Assembly: GCF_947504105.1 (NCBI RefSeq)
Contig: NZ_CANNGP010000001.1
Coordinates: forward strand, 186,001 to 250,000
DNA: 64,000 bases
Reading direction: 5' to 3'
Origin: an uncultured Tateyamaria sp.
Lineage (GTDB): Bacteria > Pseudomonadota > Alphaproteobacteria > Rhodobacterales > Rhodobacteraceae
Below are positions 36,929 through 46,307 of this stretch, one piece after another. Position 1 is the first letter of the stretch; every line of letters starts with the position of its first letter. A model generated the notes under the pieces. It had not been told where the DNA came from, ran no database searches, and saw only the letters and a list, made by a program, of their open reading frames with translations. Position numbers and translations under genes: made by a program.

Positions 36929-37595
36929 TTAACTGACCAACACAGCCGCTTCCGAATACAAGTCATCAAAGCTTGAAATCACGCGGTCTGGTTCAAATTT
37001 CTCAACGCGAATATCGGAATAGCCTAAATCCATCGCAACAACCGGGATGCCTGCGTTCTGAGCCGTGAGAACATCGGTGTGGGTGTCGCCGACCATGACT
37101 GCCTGTTTTGTTCGACCGCCCGCCATTTCAACTGTCCAGATTAAATGTCTTGGATCAGGTTTCTTGAATTCAAAGCTATCGACGCCGGTTACGGCAGCAA
37201 AGAGACCATTGAATTCAATGGGCTTAGCAGCTTGTTTGCTTGCCCAATTGGCTTATTCGTACAAACAGCCAACCTTTGCTGTGGATGGTCTCAAGAGAAG
37301 CTTGAACGCTCGGATATAGCCTCGTTTCAACTGCAATGTTTTGATCATAGTCTTTGACCGTGGCTGCAAAGAGGTCTTCCAAATGGCTTCGTTCGAGTTG
37401 TCTGTCACTCGTCGTAAATGCATGCGCGATCATGGCACGCAACCCACCTTTTCCAGTCAGATAAGCAATGTCTGAAGGTTTGAAAGGAGACAACTCACTT
37501 CGTTCAAGCGTCCGGTTCAAAGCTGAGACGAGATCATGAATGGTATCCGCCAGCGTGCCATCGAGGTCAAAAACAATGGTTGGTTGAACTGTCAC
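36929..37595 (-). pseudogene. HAD-family phosphatase (phosphoglycolate-phosphatase-like), broken by two frameshifts
   Basis: The N-terminal part (GTG at 37595) has the HAD motif I FDLDGTLADT and runs to GWLF, then shifts frame. The middle part CTNKPIGQANKLL is in a second frame. The C-terminal part, FAAVTGVDSFEFKKPDPRH and MVGDTHTDVLTAQNAGIPVV, is in a third. The two breaks are near 37263 and 37216. Read together they give a nearly complete HAD hydrolase. The region is low in GC. Two frameshifts suggest real decay, though sequencing error is possible. Its start overlaps the stop of an upstream remnant. Confidence 0.8.
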
Positions 37596-37798
37596 GCAAC
37601 GTATCCAGACTTGAAGCTTCGAGGTAATTGGGACGATAAAGACAGCTTGTTGCCGTTGCCATAGCAGACATCCAGATCGGCATAGAGGAAGCCAGCTTCG
37701 TCGGCACAGGGGCATAAGGGCTGACATGCATGGTATATGGACCAAATTATGGACGGCGCAGTTGAATCACCGGGGTCGGTGGGTGGGCGATTTTGCAA
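37592..37798 (-). pseudogene. gene remnant upstream of the HAD pseudogene
   Basis: An open frame of up to 68 codons ends FLYADLDVCYGNGNKLSL..., with its TGA overlapping the GTG of the HAD gene (GTGA). The coupling suggests it is the 3' end of a former operon partner, truncated where the downstream AlkD gene neighbourhood begins. No family is recognised and it may be spurious. Confidence 0.25.
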
Positions 37799-37821
37799 AG
37801 CAAAGAGTGCACCAACCGACC

Positions 37822-38949
37822 CTAAACAATGCCGAAAGATGCCTCCGCCCGATCGACCCCGTTCACCTGCACAACCAACCCATGCGCACCGGGGTGCAAC
37901 TCGAAGGTCGTCGCATTGGCCTTCAGCTTGTGGACCTTCTTCAACAACAGCGGTTTGCCAGGCTTCACCTCCGCCACCTTCAGTTTGAATACCTTCTCGC
38001 CGGATCGCCCACCGGGCCGCGCAAAGCGAATGCGGTAGTCCACCAGCACGGGCGTCGCCTCCGCCCCTTCCATTGTGACGGTAAACTCAAGTGCATCGCC
38101 CAAGGATACCTGCGGCGTGGCGACATCAACAGACACTGACAGATCAGCATCCCCGCGATATCCCAGCATCTCCATCGCGCCGGGATGCCCGTCCTTGATC
38201 AGCGTCCGCAGCGCATGACGGCGCATCCAAGCATGCTCCTTGGTGTCCTGCGTCGCCTTTGCCTCCCACGCCATCAACCGCTCCAGCACCGCAGTCGGAT
38301 CGGACTTGGCCACATCGTTCAGGTGGTTGGCCACGGAACGGGTGACAAACCGCGTCGGGTCCGCATGCAACCGGTCCAAAAGGGGCAAGGTCTGATCCAA
38401 CGTCAATTCGACCTTCCGCGCCCAGGGCAGCTTGGGCCGCGTGCCTTCACTGACCAACCGACGCACGTGATAATTGTCGTCCCCTGCCCACGTCATCAGC
38501 CGCGCCAAGGTCTCGTCCGGCCACCGGTTCAGAAAGACACGGATATAGAACTCCATCGAAAACCGCTGGGTCGCTTCGTAGAGCAGGTCCAGTGCCTGCT
38601 CACGGTGGTTCTCCAACCCGTGCCGAACCGTCAGAACGCCCGGCACCGCATGAATAAAGCGACCGAAGTCGTCGTCGCGTAGTGTCGGGTCCAGCCGCGG
38701 CGGCATCGCCGCCTGCAACTGATCTGCCATGGCAGGAAAGTCAGCGGCCAGATGCGGCTCGAGACAATCGGCGAACCAGTCCAGACACTCCATCAGCGAT
38801 CGCTCGGCGATCCCCGACAAGGCGTCGGCGTGAAAAGCATCGCGATCAAATCCGGGCACCGCACCCGCAAACTCATCCGCCAAATCTCCCAGACTGTCCG
38901 CATTGAACAGCTGATCTTTCAAAGAAAAGGTCGCAGGTGCCTTGGCCAT
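37822..38949 (-). CDS. DNA alkylation repair (AlkD-like HEAT) protein
   Basis: A 375-residue, mostly helical protein. HEAT-type repeats such as LARLMTWAGDDNYHVRRLVS, SVANHLNDVAKSDPTAVLER and HAWMRRHALRTLIKDGHPGA fit the AlkD/AlkC-like alkylation-repair superfamily. The C-terminal 100 residues are beta-rich (VSVDVATPQVSLGDALEFTV), an immunoglobulin-like addition seen in AlkC-type members. ATG at 38949 overlaps the SDR stop as TGATG, so the two are coupled. Confidence 0.8.
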   Translation of the reverse strand: MAKAPATFSLKDQLFNADSLGDLADEFAGAVPGFDRDAFHADALSGIAERSLMECLDWFADCLEPHLAADFPAMADQLQAAMPPRLDPTLRDDDFGRFIHAVPGVLTVRHGLENHREQALDLLYEATQRFSMEFYIRVFLNRWPDETLARLMTWAGDDNYHVRRLVSEGTRPKLPWARKVELTLDQTLPLLDRLHADPTRFVTRSVANHLNDVAKSDPTAVLERLMAWEAKATQDTKEHAWMRRHALRTLIKDGHPGAMEMLGYRGDADLSVSVDVATPQVSLGDALEFTVTMEGAEATPVLVDYRIRFARPGGRSGEKVFKLKVAEVKPGKPLLLKKVHKLKANATTFELHPGAHGLVVQVNGVDRAEASFGIV

Positions 38950-39728
38950 CAGATCGTTGCCACCGTCGCCCCACCGTCGAGCAACAGGTTCTGCCCCACA
39001 ATAAAGCCCGCATGTTGCGAACACAGGAACGCACAGGCGGCACCAAACTCTTCACGCGTGCCATAGCGGCCCGCCGGGATGGTGGCCGCGCGCTCGGCCC
39101 GCGCTTCCTCCAGCGTGATGCCCTTGGCCGCGACTACGCCACCGTCCAGCGCATCCGCGCGGTCGGTAGCATGAATGCCGGGCAGCAGGTTGTTGATGGT
39201 CACACCCTTGTTTGCCACCTGTCGCGACGTGCCCGCAACATAGCCCGTCAGACCGGCACGGGCCGAGTTTGACAGTCCCAGCACGGGAATCGGTGCCTTC
39301 ACCGATTGCGAGGTGATGTTAACGACCCGACCCCAGCCGCGATCCATCATGCCGGGCACCAGTGCCTTGATCAGAGAAATAGGGGCCAGCATGTTGGCAT
39401 CCAATGCCTTAATGAAATCCTCGCGGTCCCAGTCATGCCACATGCCGGGGGGCGGACCGCCGGCATTGTTGACCAGTATGTCGGCATCCCCCGCCGTGGC
39501 GATCAAGGCAGCCTGCCCCTCCGCCGTGGTCACATCAGCGGCGACCGTCCGAACATCGATCCCATGGGCCGCACGAATAGCCTCTGCCGACGCGTCCAGC
39601 GCCTCTGCCCCACGGGCGTTCATCACCAGGTGCACACCGGCCGCCGCCAGCGCTTCGGCACAGCCCAGGCCCAACCCTTTGGACGAGGCGCACACAACCG
39701 CCCGCTTGCCCGCAATTCCCAGATCCAT
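38949..39728 (-). CDS. SDR family protein lacking the usual Tyr-x3-Lys
   Basis: A 259-residue Rossmann-fold protein: VVCASSKGLGLGCAEAL (cofactor loop), ILVNNAGGPPPG (NNAG), VVNITSQSVKAPI. Where catalytic YxxxK is expected it has LSNSARAGLTGYV, so Tyr and Lys are both replaced. C-terminal GQNLLLDGGATVATI is SDR-like. It may bind NAD(P) but use other chemistry, or be non-catalytic. It is coupled to the AlkD-like gene downstream. Confidence 0.82.
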   Translation of the reverse strand: MDLGIAGKRAVVCASSKGLGLGCAEALAAAGVHLVMNARGAEALDASAEAIRAAHGIDVRTVAADVTTAEGQAALIATAGDADILVNNAGGPPPGMWHDWDREDFIKALDANMLAPISLIKALVPGMMDRGWGRVVNITSQSVKAPIPVLGLSNSARAGLTGYVAGTSRQVANKGVTINNLLPGIHATDRADALDGGVVAAKGITLEEARAERAATIPAGRYGTREEFGAACAFLCSQHAGFIVGQNLLLDGGATVATI

Positions 39729-39866
39729 GATCGCTCTCCCTGTCTGTTTTCAACCCAACAGGTAACGGGACGATCACCAATGTGCCAGTAAAACACCAAA
39801 ACGTTGACCGACCCGTACCACAATTCTATTTAAGTGTTTCGTCTATTACCCCGAGTACCCAAACAG

Positions 39867-40868
39867 ATGACGAAGATTGCCCAAACGCCCGCGCAAAGCG
39901 TGCCCGTCTTCCGGGCGGAAAGCTTTGTGGTCAGCGAAGGTGCCAACCTGGGCGACCCGCTGGCTTGTGCAGACGACATGCTGCTCGATGATGTCTATGC
40001 GCTGACGCCATCAGCTCAGCCCGCTCGACTGTCGACCCATGCCGGCAACCCGGCTCATCTGACCGTGGCTGAGGGAAGCGGATGCGGCACACCCGGTGCG
40101 GCCATCCACCTCGACTGCGCACTCACACTCATGTCCCCCGACGGTCAAATCACCGACGCGATCGTGCTGGTCGAAGTGGACGCAGCCGGCAACATCGACC
40201 AAGTCTACCTGCTGCCGCTCGCCAGGCTCGATGCTCGAACTGGTTACGCGCTTGTGGGCATTGAACGGGACGAGGCACGCAGCAAATTCGCGCATCTCAC
40301 CTGTGCCCGGTTCACACGCGGCACGCACATAACCATGGCCTCTGGCGCCCAGAAACCCATCGAAGATCTCATGGTCGGCGACCGCGTGCTGACGCGCAAC
40401 GACGGCGTGCAAGAGGTGCGGTGGATCGGCCAATCCACGGTCCGCGCGACCGGCGACTTCGCCCCCATTTGCATTCGCGCCGGTACATTGAATAACGACC
40501 GCGACCTGATCGTATCGCCCGACCACCGGTTGTTCATCTACCAACGCAAGGATCGGCTGGGCGCCGGTCGCGCCGAACTCTTGGTCAAGGCTCGGCATCT
40601 CGTGAATGACGACAGCGTGACAGTGCAGGATGGTGGGTTCGTGGACTATTTCGAGCTGCTCTTCGACACCCACCAGATCATATATGCCGAAGGGATTGCG
40701 GCGGAATCGATGCTGATCGACACGCGAACGATGCCGGTCGTACCCGAGGAAGTGTCCTCGCGCCTGACAGCGCATACGGACGCGGGCCTGTCCGGCCTCG
40801 ACGTTACGGAAACACTTCTGGACCGACCGGACGCAACCGAGCTGCTGCGCCGCGCCTCCATGCGCTGA
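39867..40868 (+). CDS. Hint-domain protein
   Basis: A 333-residue protein with an N-terminal region of about 140 residues of unknown fold, then a Hint domain: C146 in LTCARFTRGTHITMASG, PIEDLMVGDRVLTRNDG, VRWIGQSTVRATGDFAPI, LIVSPDHRLFIYQ, and a C-terminal FDTHQIIYAEGIAAESML. The Cys sits three residues before the usual position, as in a subclass where ARF replaces the splice CF; self-cleavage is therefore uncertain. ATG at 39867 is preferred over 39834. Confidence 0.82.
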   Translation: MTKIAQTPAQSVPVFRAESFVVSEGANLGDPLACADDMLLDDVYALTPSAQPARLSTHAGNPAHLTVAEGSGCGTPGAAIHLDCALTLMSPDGQITDAIVLVEVDAAGNIDQVYLLPLARLDARTGYALVGIERDEARSKFAHLTCARFTRGTHITMASGAQKPIEDLMVGDRVLTRNDGVQEVRWIGQSTVRATGDFAPICIRAGTLNNDRDLIVSPDHRLFIYQRKDRLGAGRAELLVKARHLVNDDSVTVQDGGFVDYFELLFDTHQIIYAEGIAAESMLIDTRTMPVVPEEVSSRLTAHTDAGLSGLDVTETLLDRPDATELLRRASMR

Positions 40869-40952
40869 AATCCGCCGCCGGTTGAAGCATATCAAGGCAA
40901 GCTAGGACAGCAATCTCCAAATCAGAAGCAAGCATCTGAAACGGAGACATCA

Positions 40953-41792
40953 ATGACCAAGCTGACCTCGATCCTTGTTGCCACCGACCTGTCGATCCGC
41001 TCGGATCGGGCCGTGCGACGAGCTGCGCAAATCGCGCGCGAACACGGAGCGGCATTGACGGTTCTGACAGTGCTGGACGATGCGATGCCCGAAGATATGA
41101 TCGACACGCTGCACACCAAAGCGCGGGCCACGCTGGACCGTTTCATAGCGGCAGTCTGTGACGGAGTGAATGTCATCATCAAGGCAGAACCGGGCGATCC
41201 CAGCGCCAACATCCTTCATGCATGCAACGAAGACGTGGATCTGCTTGTCATGGGCACGCACCGCCAACGCCCGTTTCTGGATGCCGTACGCGAGACGACG
41301 ATGCTGCGGATCGTGCGGCGCACGTCCACACCCGTGTTGCTGGTAACCGACCGGGTCGACCACTCCTATAACACGATCCTTGCGGCCTGCGACTTCTCTC
41401 CGGCCTGCAGCGGCGCGATGCGAATGGCGCACGCACTGGCCCCCTTGGCCACGATTCACCCCGTACACGCGCTGCACATCCCCTACTCAGGCATGCTGTC
41501 ACAAACCAGGGCAGCCGCCGACGCAATCGAAACCTCGTTCCGGCGAGAGGCAGAAAGCGCCTCCAAGGCATGGATGCGGACGGAAGACTTGCCAACCGCG
41601 CAGATGGCACAGCTCGAAATACTGCCCGGCATCCCCTACCCGATCCTGCGGCGCAAAGTGGACAGCGGAGACGTGGACCTGATTGCGATCGGGGCACACG
41701 GGAGGGTCGGCGCAGCGCGCAGCCTGCTTGGCTCACTTGCCACGGACCTGATGCGAGATCCGCTCTGCGATGTGCTGATCGCAAGACCTTAA
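40953..41792 (+). CDS. universal stress protein with two USP domains
   Basis: A 279-residue tandem USP. Domain 1 (about 1-135) has ILVATDLSIRSDRAVRRAAQ and LLVMGTHRQR; domain 2 has ILAACDFSPACSGAMRMAHA and LIAIGAHGRVGAARSLLGS, with the G-x2-G-x9-G(S/T) ATP-binding pattern best kept in domain 2. The Shine-Dalgarno GGAGA precedes the ATG. Confidence 0.9.
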   Translation: MTKLTSILVATDLSIRSDRAVRRAAQIAREHGAALTVLTVLDDAMPEDMIDTLHTKARATLDRFIAAVCDGVNVIIKAEPGDPSANILHACNEDVDLLVMGTHRQRPFLDAVRETTMLRIVRRTSTPVLLVTDRVDHSYNTILAACDFSPACSGAMRMAHALAPLATIHPVHALHIPYSGMLSQTRAAADAIETSFRREAESASKAWMRTEDLPTAQMAQLEILPGIPYPILRRKVDSGDVDLIAIGAHGRVGAARSLLGSLATDLMRDPLCDVLIARP

Positions 41793-41918
41793 GATGGGTT
41801 CAGCCGACACGAACAGATTGCGCTCGTAACAGGGCAAGCCCGGCGCACAAAGGGCGAGAGACAGTGCACAGCAAGGGCTCTCGCACAATTCTTTTGAACA
41901 ATACGTCCAAGGTGAAAT

Positions 41919-42284
41919 TCACACCGCGTAGAAAAACTCTTCCCGCGCGATCTTGCCATCCGCAACTGTATACAGCGCCACCTCTTTCATGTCTGTGACC
42001 TCACCGCTTTCCTTGTGCTTGGCCTTCAGCTCAAAGATCACGGCGAAACGGTCGTCAGGGTGCAGCATCGCGTCCGAAACCGAGGCATCCAAAACCTCGA
42101 ACGTCGTCTCCCACCATTCATGCTTGCCCCGGATCGCCGGAATACCCTGAACTTCGCGGCCCATTCCATTGTCCATGGCCTCGACCGAAACAGCGTCAGC
42201 TGCATAAAGCGTGTCCAGATTGGCGGCCGCCGTGTTGGTGCGACAGCATTCAACCAATTTGTCTGCGATTTCATTCAGTGTCAT
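41919..42284 (-). CDS. NTF2/SnoaL-like protein
   Basis: A 121-residue small alpha+beta protein: N-terminal IADKLVECCRTNTAAANLDT, mid FAVIFELKAKHKESGEVTDM and VALYTVADGKIAREEFFY. This pattern is typical of SnoaL-like polyketide-cyclase-fold proteins. Function cannot be assigned. Confidence 0.7.
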   Translation of the reverse strand: MTLNEIADKLVECCRTNTAAANLDTLYAADAVSVEAMDNGMGREVQGIPAIRGKHEWWETTFEVLDASVSDAMLHPDDRFAVIFELKAKHKESGEVTDMKEVALYTVADGKIAREEFFYAV

Positions 42285-42353
42285 GGCGGTGTCCTTCCTT
42301 GGTTTGATGATCCAAGCTTACGCCTCTCCACTGACAATTTCTGTCATGATGCC

Positions 42354-42715
42354 CTAGGTGATCCCCATTTCCGCACTCTGCTCTTTCAGCCAGCGGTTCA
42401 ACGCAGTCATCTCCGGTGACATCCGCGGCATCGGATCATCTTCGATAAAGGCCGTGATCTACCCACCCATCAGCGCGGACCAATAGATGCGCAAAACATC
42501 GTTCATCCGCTAGGAATAATTTGGGCCCAGCTTGCGGAACCATTTTACCATATCCGCGTCCTGTAGAATGGTGCCCCCCATCTTGTGTGGCTTCACATCA
42601 CCAAAGCTGTCGAGCCCGTTCCACGCCGCAGAGATGGACTTTCGATATGCTTGTACCGCATCTCACCCTGATGACGGTCCAGCGTTACCATCAGGTCAAG
42701 CCGGGCATCGCATTG
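42354..42715 (-). pseudogene. decayed BrnA-like antitoxin gene
   Basis: On the minus strand the sequence reads DADMVKWFRKLGPNYS, stop, RMNDVLRIYWSALMGG, stop, ITAFIEDDPMPRMSPEM, then ends at 42354. This resembles BrnA-type antitoxins (D-A-D-V-x-x-F-F-x-x-G-P-G-Y-Q-x-R-M-N-x-V-L-R). In-frame stops lie at 42510-42512 and 42459-42461, and the upstream MVTLDRHQGEMRYKHIE is in another frame. No BrnT toxin gene is found beside it. Confidence 0.65.
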
Positions 42716-42914
42716 GCCCTGGTGCATGGCGCCGGCTGCTGTATGTAATCTGCGCTCGAGGCCAAACTGTTACCAAAGCGTTAACGCGTCTTGAGCCATG
42801 CGCGCGTTTGGGGTGCACGGAGGTGTAAGGATGCTGCACGGGGGGTAACACCCTGCTGCTGACCCCAACAAGGCCGCGCTTGCCCCGGTTTAAGACCCCG
42901 GATATACGGCGCTC
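42716..42914. other. prfC upstream region
   Basis: No open gene is seen between the antitoxin relic and prfC. The stretch contains a GC-rich run (GCACGGGGGGTAACACCC) and should hold the prfC promoter, but no clear -35/-10 pair could be picked out. Confidence 0.3.
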
Positions 42915-44513
42915 ATGCTGGATAACCGCCCTGAATTGCCCCCCGAAATCGCCCGTCGCCGCACCTTTGCGATCATCTCGCACCCCGACGCGGGCAAGAC
43001 GACATTGACCGAAAAATTCCTGCTGTTCGGTGGTGCCATCCAGATGGCCGGACAGGTCCGGGCCAAAGGCGAAGCCCGACGCACCCGTTCGGACTTCATG
43101 GCGATGGAGAAGGACCGCGGTATTTCCGTCTCGGCGTCGGCAATGTCATTTGATTTCAAAGAGTTCCGGTTCAATCTCGTGGACACACCCGGCCACTCCG
43201 ACTTCTCGGAAGACACCTATCGCACCCTGACGGCCGTGGATGCAGCGATCATGGTGATCGACGGGGCCAAGGGTGTCGAAAGCCAGACACAAAAGCTGTT
43301 TGAAGTATGCCGCCTGCGCGATCTACCGATCCTGACCTTCTGCAATAAGATGGACCGAGAAAGTCGCGACGTCTTTGAGATCATTGACGAAATTCAGGAA
43401 AACCTTGCGATCGACGTAACGCCCGCCTCTTGGCCCATCGGCGTCGGCCGCGACTTTATCGGCTGCTACGATATTTTGCGCGACAGGTTGGAACTGATGG
43501 ACCGCGCCGACCGCAACAAGGTCACAGAGAGCATTGAGATCAACGGCCTCGATGACCCCAAACTGGCAGAACACGTGCCCGAGGCGCAGCTGAACCAGCT
43601 GCGGGAAGAGCTTGAAATGGCACGCGAATTGCTGCCGCCGCTGAATACCGAAGCGATGCTGCAGGGCACGCTGACGCCCATTTGGTTCGGCTCCGCCATC
43701 AACTCGTTCGGCGTCAAGGAACTGATGGAGGGAATCGCGAATTACGGACCTGAACCCCAAGTGCAGTCTGCCCAACCACGTCAAATTTCACCCGAAGAAA
43801 CAAAGGTTTCCGGCTTTGTCTTCAAAGTACAGGCCAACATGGACCCCAAGCATCGCGACCGGGTCGCGTTCCTGCGCATGGCGTCGGGCCACTTCAAAAG
43901 GGGCATGAAACTGACCCATGTACGGTCCAAGAAACCCATGGCGATCTCGAACCCGGTGATGTTCCTGGCATCCGACCGTGAACTGGCGGAAGAGGCTTGG
44001 GCCGGCGACATCATCGGCATTCCAAACCACGGTCAACTGCGCATCGGTGACACGTTAACCGAAGGTGAAGCTTTGCGCGTTACAGGTATTCCCAGCTTTG
44101 CCCCGGAACTGTTGCAAGGCGTTCGCGCTGGTGATCCGTTGAAAGCAAAGCATCTGGAAAAGGCGTTAATGCAGTTTGCAGAGGAAGGGACGGCCAAGGT
44201 TTTCAAACCGTCTATCGGTTCGGGCTTTATCGTCGGCGTGGTTGGTGCACTGCAATTCGAAGTGCTCGCCAGCCGGATCGAGCTGGAATACGGGCTGCCC
44301 GTGCGGTTCGAACAATCACAATTCACCTCTGCCCGCTGGGTGAGCGGCGACAAACAAGCCATTGATAAATTTACGGAAAGCAACAAACAGCATATCAGCC
44401 ACGACCATGATGGAGACATCGTGTACTTGACCCGCCTGCAATGGGACATCGACCGCGTCGCCCGCGATTACCCGGATGTCACGCTCAGCGCGACCAAGGA
44501 AATGATGGTCTGA
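42915..44513 (+). CDS. prfC: peptide chain release factor 3
   Basis: A 532-residue translational GTPase that recycles RF1/RF2. G1 is SHPDAGKTTLTEKFLLFGG, the switch I region is DRGISVSASAMSF, G3 is DTPGHSDFSEDTYRTL and G4 is NKMDRE. The C-terminal region with GVVGALQFEVL and ARWV is RF3-specific. Length matches E. coli RF3 (529). Confidence 0.96.
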   Translation: MLDNRPELPPEIARRRTFAIISHPDAGKTTLTEKFLLFGGAIQMAGQVRAKGEARRTRSDFMAMEKDRGISVSASAMSFDFKEFRFNLVDTPGHSDFSEDTYRTLTAVDAAIMVIDGAKGVESQTQKLFEVCRLRDLPILTFCNKMDRESRDVFEIIDEIQENLAIDVTPASWPIGVGRDFIGCYDILRDRLELMDRADRNKVTESIEINGLDDPKLAEHVPEAQLNQLREELEMARELLPPLNTEAMLQGTLTPIWFGSAINSFGVKELMEGIANYGPEPQVQSAQPRQISPEETKVSGFVFKVQANMDPKHRDRVAFLRMASGHFKRGMKLTHVRSKKPMAISNPVMFLASDRELAEEAWAGDIIGIPNHGQLRIGDTLTEGEALRVTGIPSFAPELLQGVRAGDPLKAKHLEKALMQFAEEGTAKVFKPSIGSGFIVGVVGALQFEVLASRIELEYGLPVRFEQSQFTSARWVSGDKQAIDKFTESNKQHISHDHDGDIVYLTRLQWDIDRVARDYPDVTLSATKEMMV

Positions 44514-44517
44514 AGGC

Positions 44518-45255
44518 ATGGGTATCGATGACACTTCCATCTATCACGGTGGATATGCCGGACTGATGAAATTTCTTGAGAAGCGGCAACGCCCTTTTCA
44601 AAACGCAGCGAACCTTGTGCCGCCCGCTGACACGGACCTAAAGGCTCTGTGGGACACCAAGGTACCGGCAACAACGCTCGAGTTTTCCGATACGCCGCGT
44701 CATGATGTACGTCGCAAGTATCTGGAATTGCAGATGGAATTCGAAGGTGCGCCACAGATACTGCATCTTCATGCGCTGCTGATCGCAATGTCCCGCCGCG
44801 ACAGCCCACCCGCCGACGCGATGCCTCTGTTTTTCCGCATGTGGCGCGAGGAAGGTCAGGCGCTGGCCATGGCCCTGAATGTGCGTTGGCTGATTTCGAC
44901 CGCCACCACCTTTGCCGACTGTGGCGAAACCGGCGATCAGCGGGCACTTGGCATGGGGCTGTCCACCCTGTTTGATCTGGTCAAACTGCATGACAGTGAA
45001 CGCCGGTCGACTGGCAAGCCAGGGCATGAGAAAGCGAAATTTGTGCGCTACAAACGGCGTCCTCCACTGGGGCTCGGCATGCCGCCCTATTCGATCGAAA
45101 ACGGGGATGTCGACAGGGTGTTGTTGGCACGGCTTTGGCAACTTTCAGAGCGTGATACCACGATACGTCCGCTCGCCGTACGGATGTTGCGTCTGATCAT
45201 GGAAGACGAGGCGACCATCTTCGCACGTATGCAGGCATACAAGGCCAAAGAATGA
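44518..45255 (+). CDS. conserved hypothetical protein coupled to a glycosyltransferase
   Basis: A 245-residue soluble, mainly helical protein (GGYAGLMKFLEKRQRPFQNA; MPLFFRMWREEGQALAMALN; RLIMEDEATIFARMQAYK). No motif is recognised. It starts 5 bp after prfC and overlaps the glycosyltransferase start by ATGA, which suggests a joint role, perhaps as an accessory or acceptor-related protein. Confidence 0.7.
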   Translation: MGIDDTSIYHGGYAGLMKFLEKRQRPFQNAANLVPPADTDLKALWDTKVPATTLEFSDTPRHDVRRKYLELQMEFEGAPQILHLHALLIAMSRRDSPPADAMPLFFRMWREEGQALAMALNVRWLISTATTFADCGETGDQRALGMGLSTLFDLVKLHDSERRSTGKPGHEKAKFVRYKRRPPLGLGMPPYSIENGDVDRVLLARLWQLSERDTTIRPLAVRMLRLIMEDEATIFARMQAYKAKE

Positions 45256-46184
45256 CTTGGGGGCTGTCCGCAACCATCCTTGCACCCGCAGCAGACATCC
45301 TGCGCTTTGCAGCATATCACATCGAACAGGGCGCCCACCGCCTCTATATTTACCTTGATGACGACAATCAGGCGGTGTGTCCCCCCCTAAAACAGCACCC
45401 GAAGGTGCGGGTTCAGATATGCGATACCGCACACTGGAAAAGGCTGTGCGGGCAACGCCCAGTTAAACACCAAGTGCGCCAAACCATGAATGCAACGCAC
45501 GCTTATGATCGGCGCGCTGAGGTTGATTGGCTCATCCACATGGACGCCGATGAGTTTCTCGTGGCGGACCGGTCAATCTCAAAACATTTGGAAGGTCTGA
45601 ACAGTACCCAGCCTCATGCCCGCGCCCGGCCCATGGAATTGCTGGGCGGATCGGAAACAGCATTCAAGGCGTTCCTGCCGCCGGGCCCAAGTCGGGCAAA
45701 GACCGTGCGTGCGACCTACCCCACATTCGGCCCGTATCTGACCGGCGGGTTCCTGAGCCACGTTGCCGGCAAGCTCTTTGTACGGACTGGTCTGCCGGAC
45801 ATCCAGATCCGTATCCACAATGCATTTCAAGCGGGCCAAATACTTCCAAACCCGGTCGAATTGCCCGAGATCGCGCTTGCGCATTGTCATGCAAAGTCCT
45901 GGGAGGCTTGGCGTAACACATACGCCTACCGGCTCGAAAAAGGATCCTACCGCGCCGAACTCAAGCCAGCTATGGCAGCCGAAAGCGGGGGAATCACACT
46001 ACATGAGGTGTTCAACCATCTGGAAGCAAGCGAGGGCGAAGATGGCCTGCGTGCGTTTTACGACGAGGTGATCGGCGACAGCCCCGACATGCGCGCGCGA
46101 TTGCAAGCACACGGCCTTCTGCGCGAGGTCGATTTGAACCTCGACACCCTGATGGCCAAGCATTTCCCCGACGCCGCAGTTTGA
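45252..46184 (+). CDS. glycosyltransferase family 2 protein (Glyco_tranf_2_4 type)
   Basis: A 310-residue enzyme related to the three in the 3-9 kb operon but more diverged. The start is LSATILAPAADILRFAAYHI instead of the V-K-N-E opening. LYIYLDDDN and HMDADEFLV (D98, D100) give the DxD site, and NHxxGSYR-like RLEKGSYRAEL follows. The altered N-terminus may change donor specificity. Its start overlaps the unknown gene before it. Confidence 0.78.
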   Translation: MTWGLSATILAPAADILRFAAYHIEQGAHRLYIYLDDDNQAVCPPLKQHPKVRVQICDTAHWKRLCGQRPVKHQVRQTMNATHAYDRRAEVDWLIHMDADEFLVADRSISKHLEGLNSTQPHARARPMELLGGSETAFKAFLPPGPSRAKTVRATYPTFGPYLTGGFLSHVAGKLFVRTGLPDIQIRIHNAFQAGQILPNPVELPEIALAHCHAKSWEAWRNTYAYRLEKGSYRAELKPAMAAESGGITLHEVFNHLEASEGEDGLRAFYDEVIGDSPDMRARLQAHGLLREVDLNLDTLMAKHFPDAAV

Positions 46185-46307
46185 CGTCAAGCAGCGCCTT
46201 TGCTATGGACGCGCAGCATGTTGGGGCACGGTGCCCCCTTTGGGCCGCTCCGGCTAACATCATCATACGCCGCGGGCCAAGTCAGTGTCCGCAACCAACG
46301 GACATAC

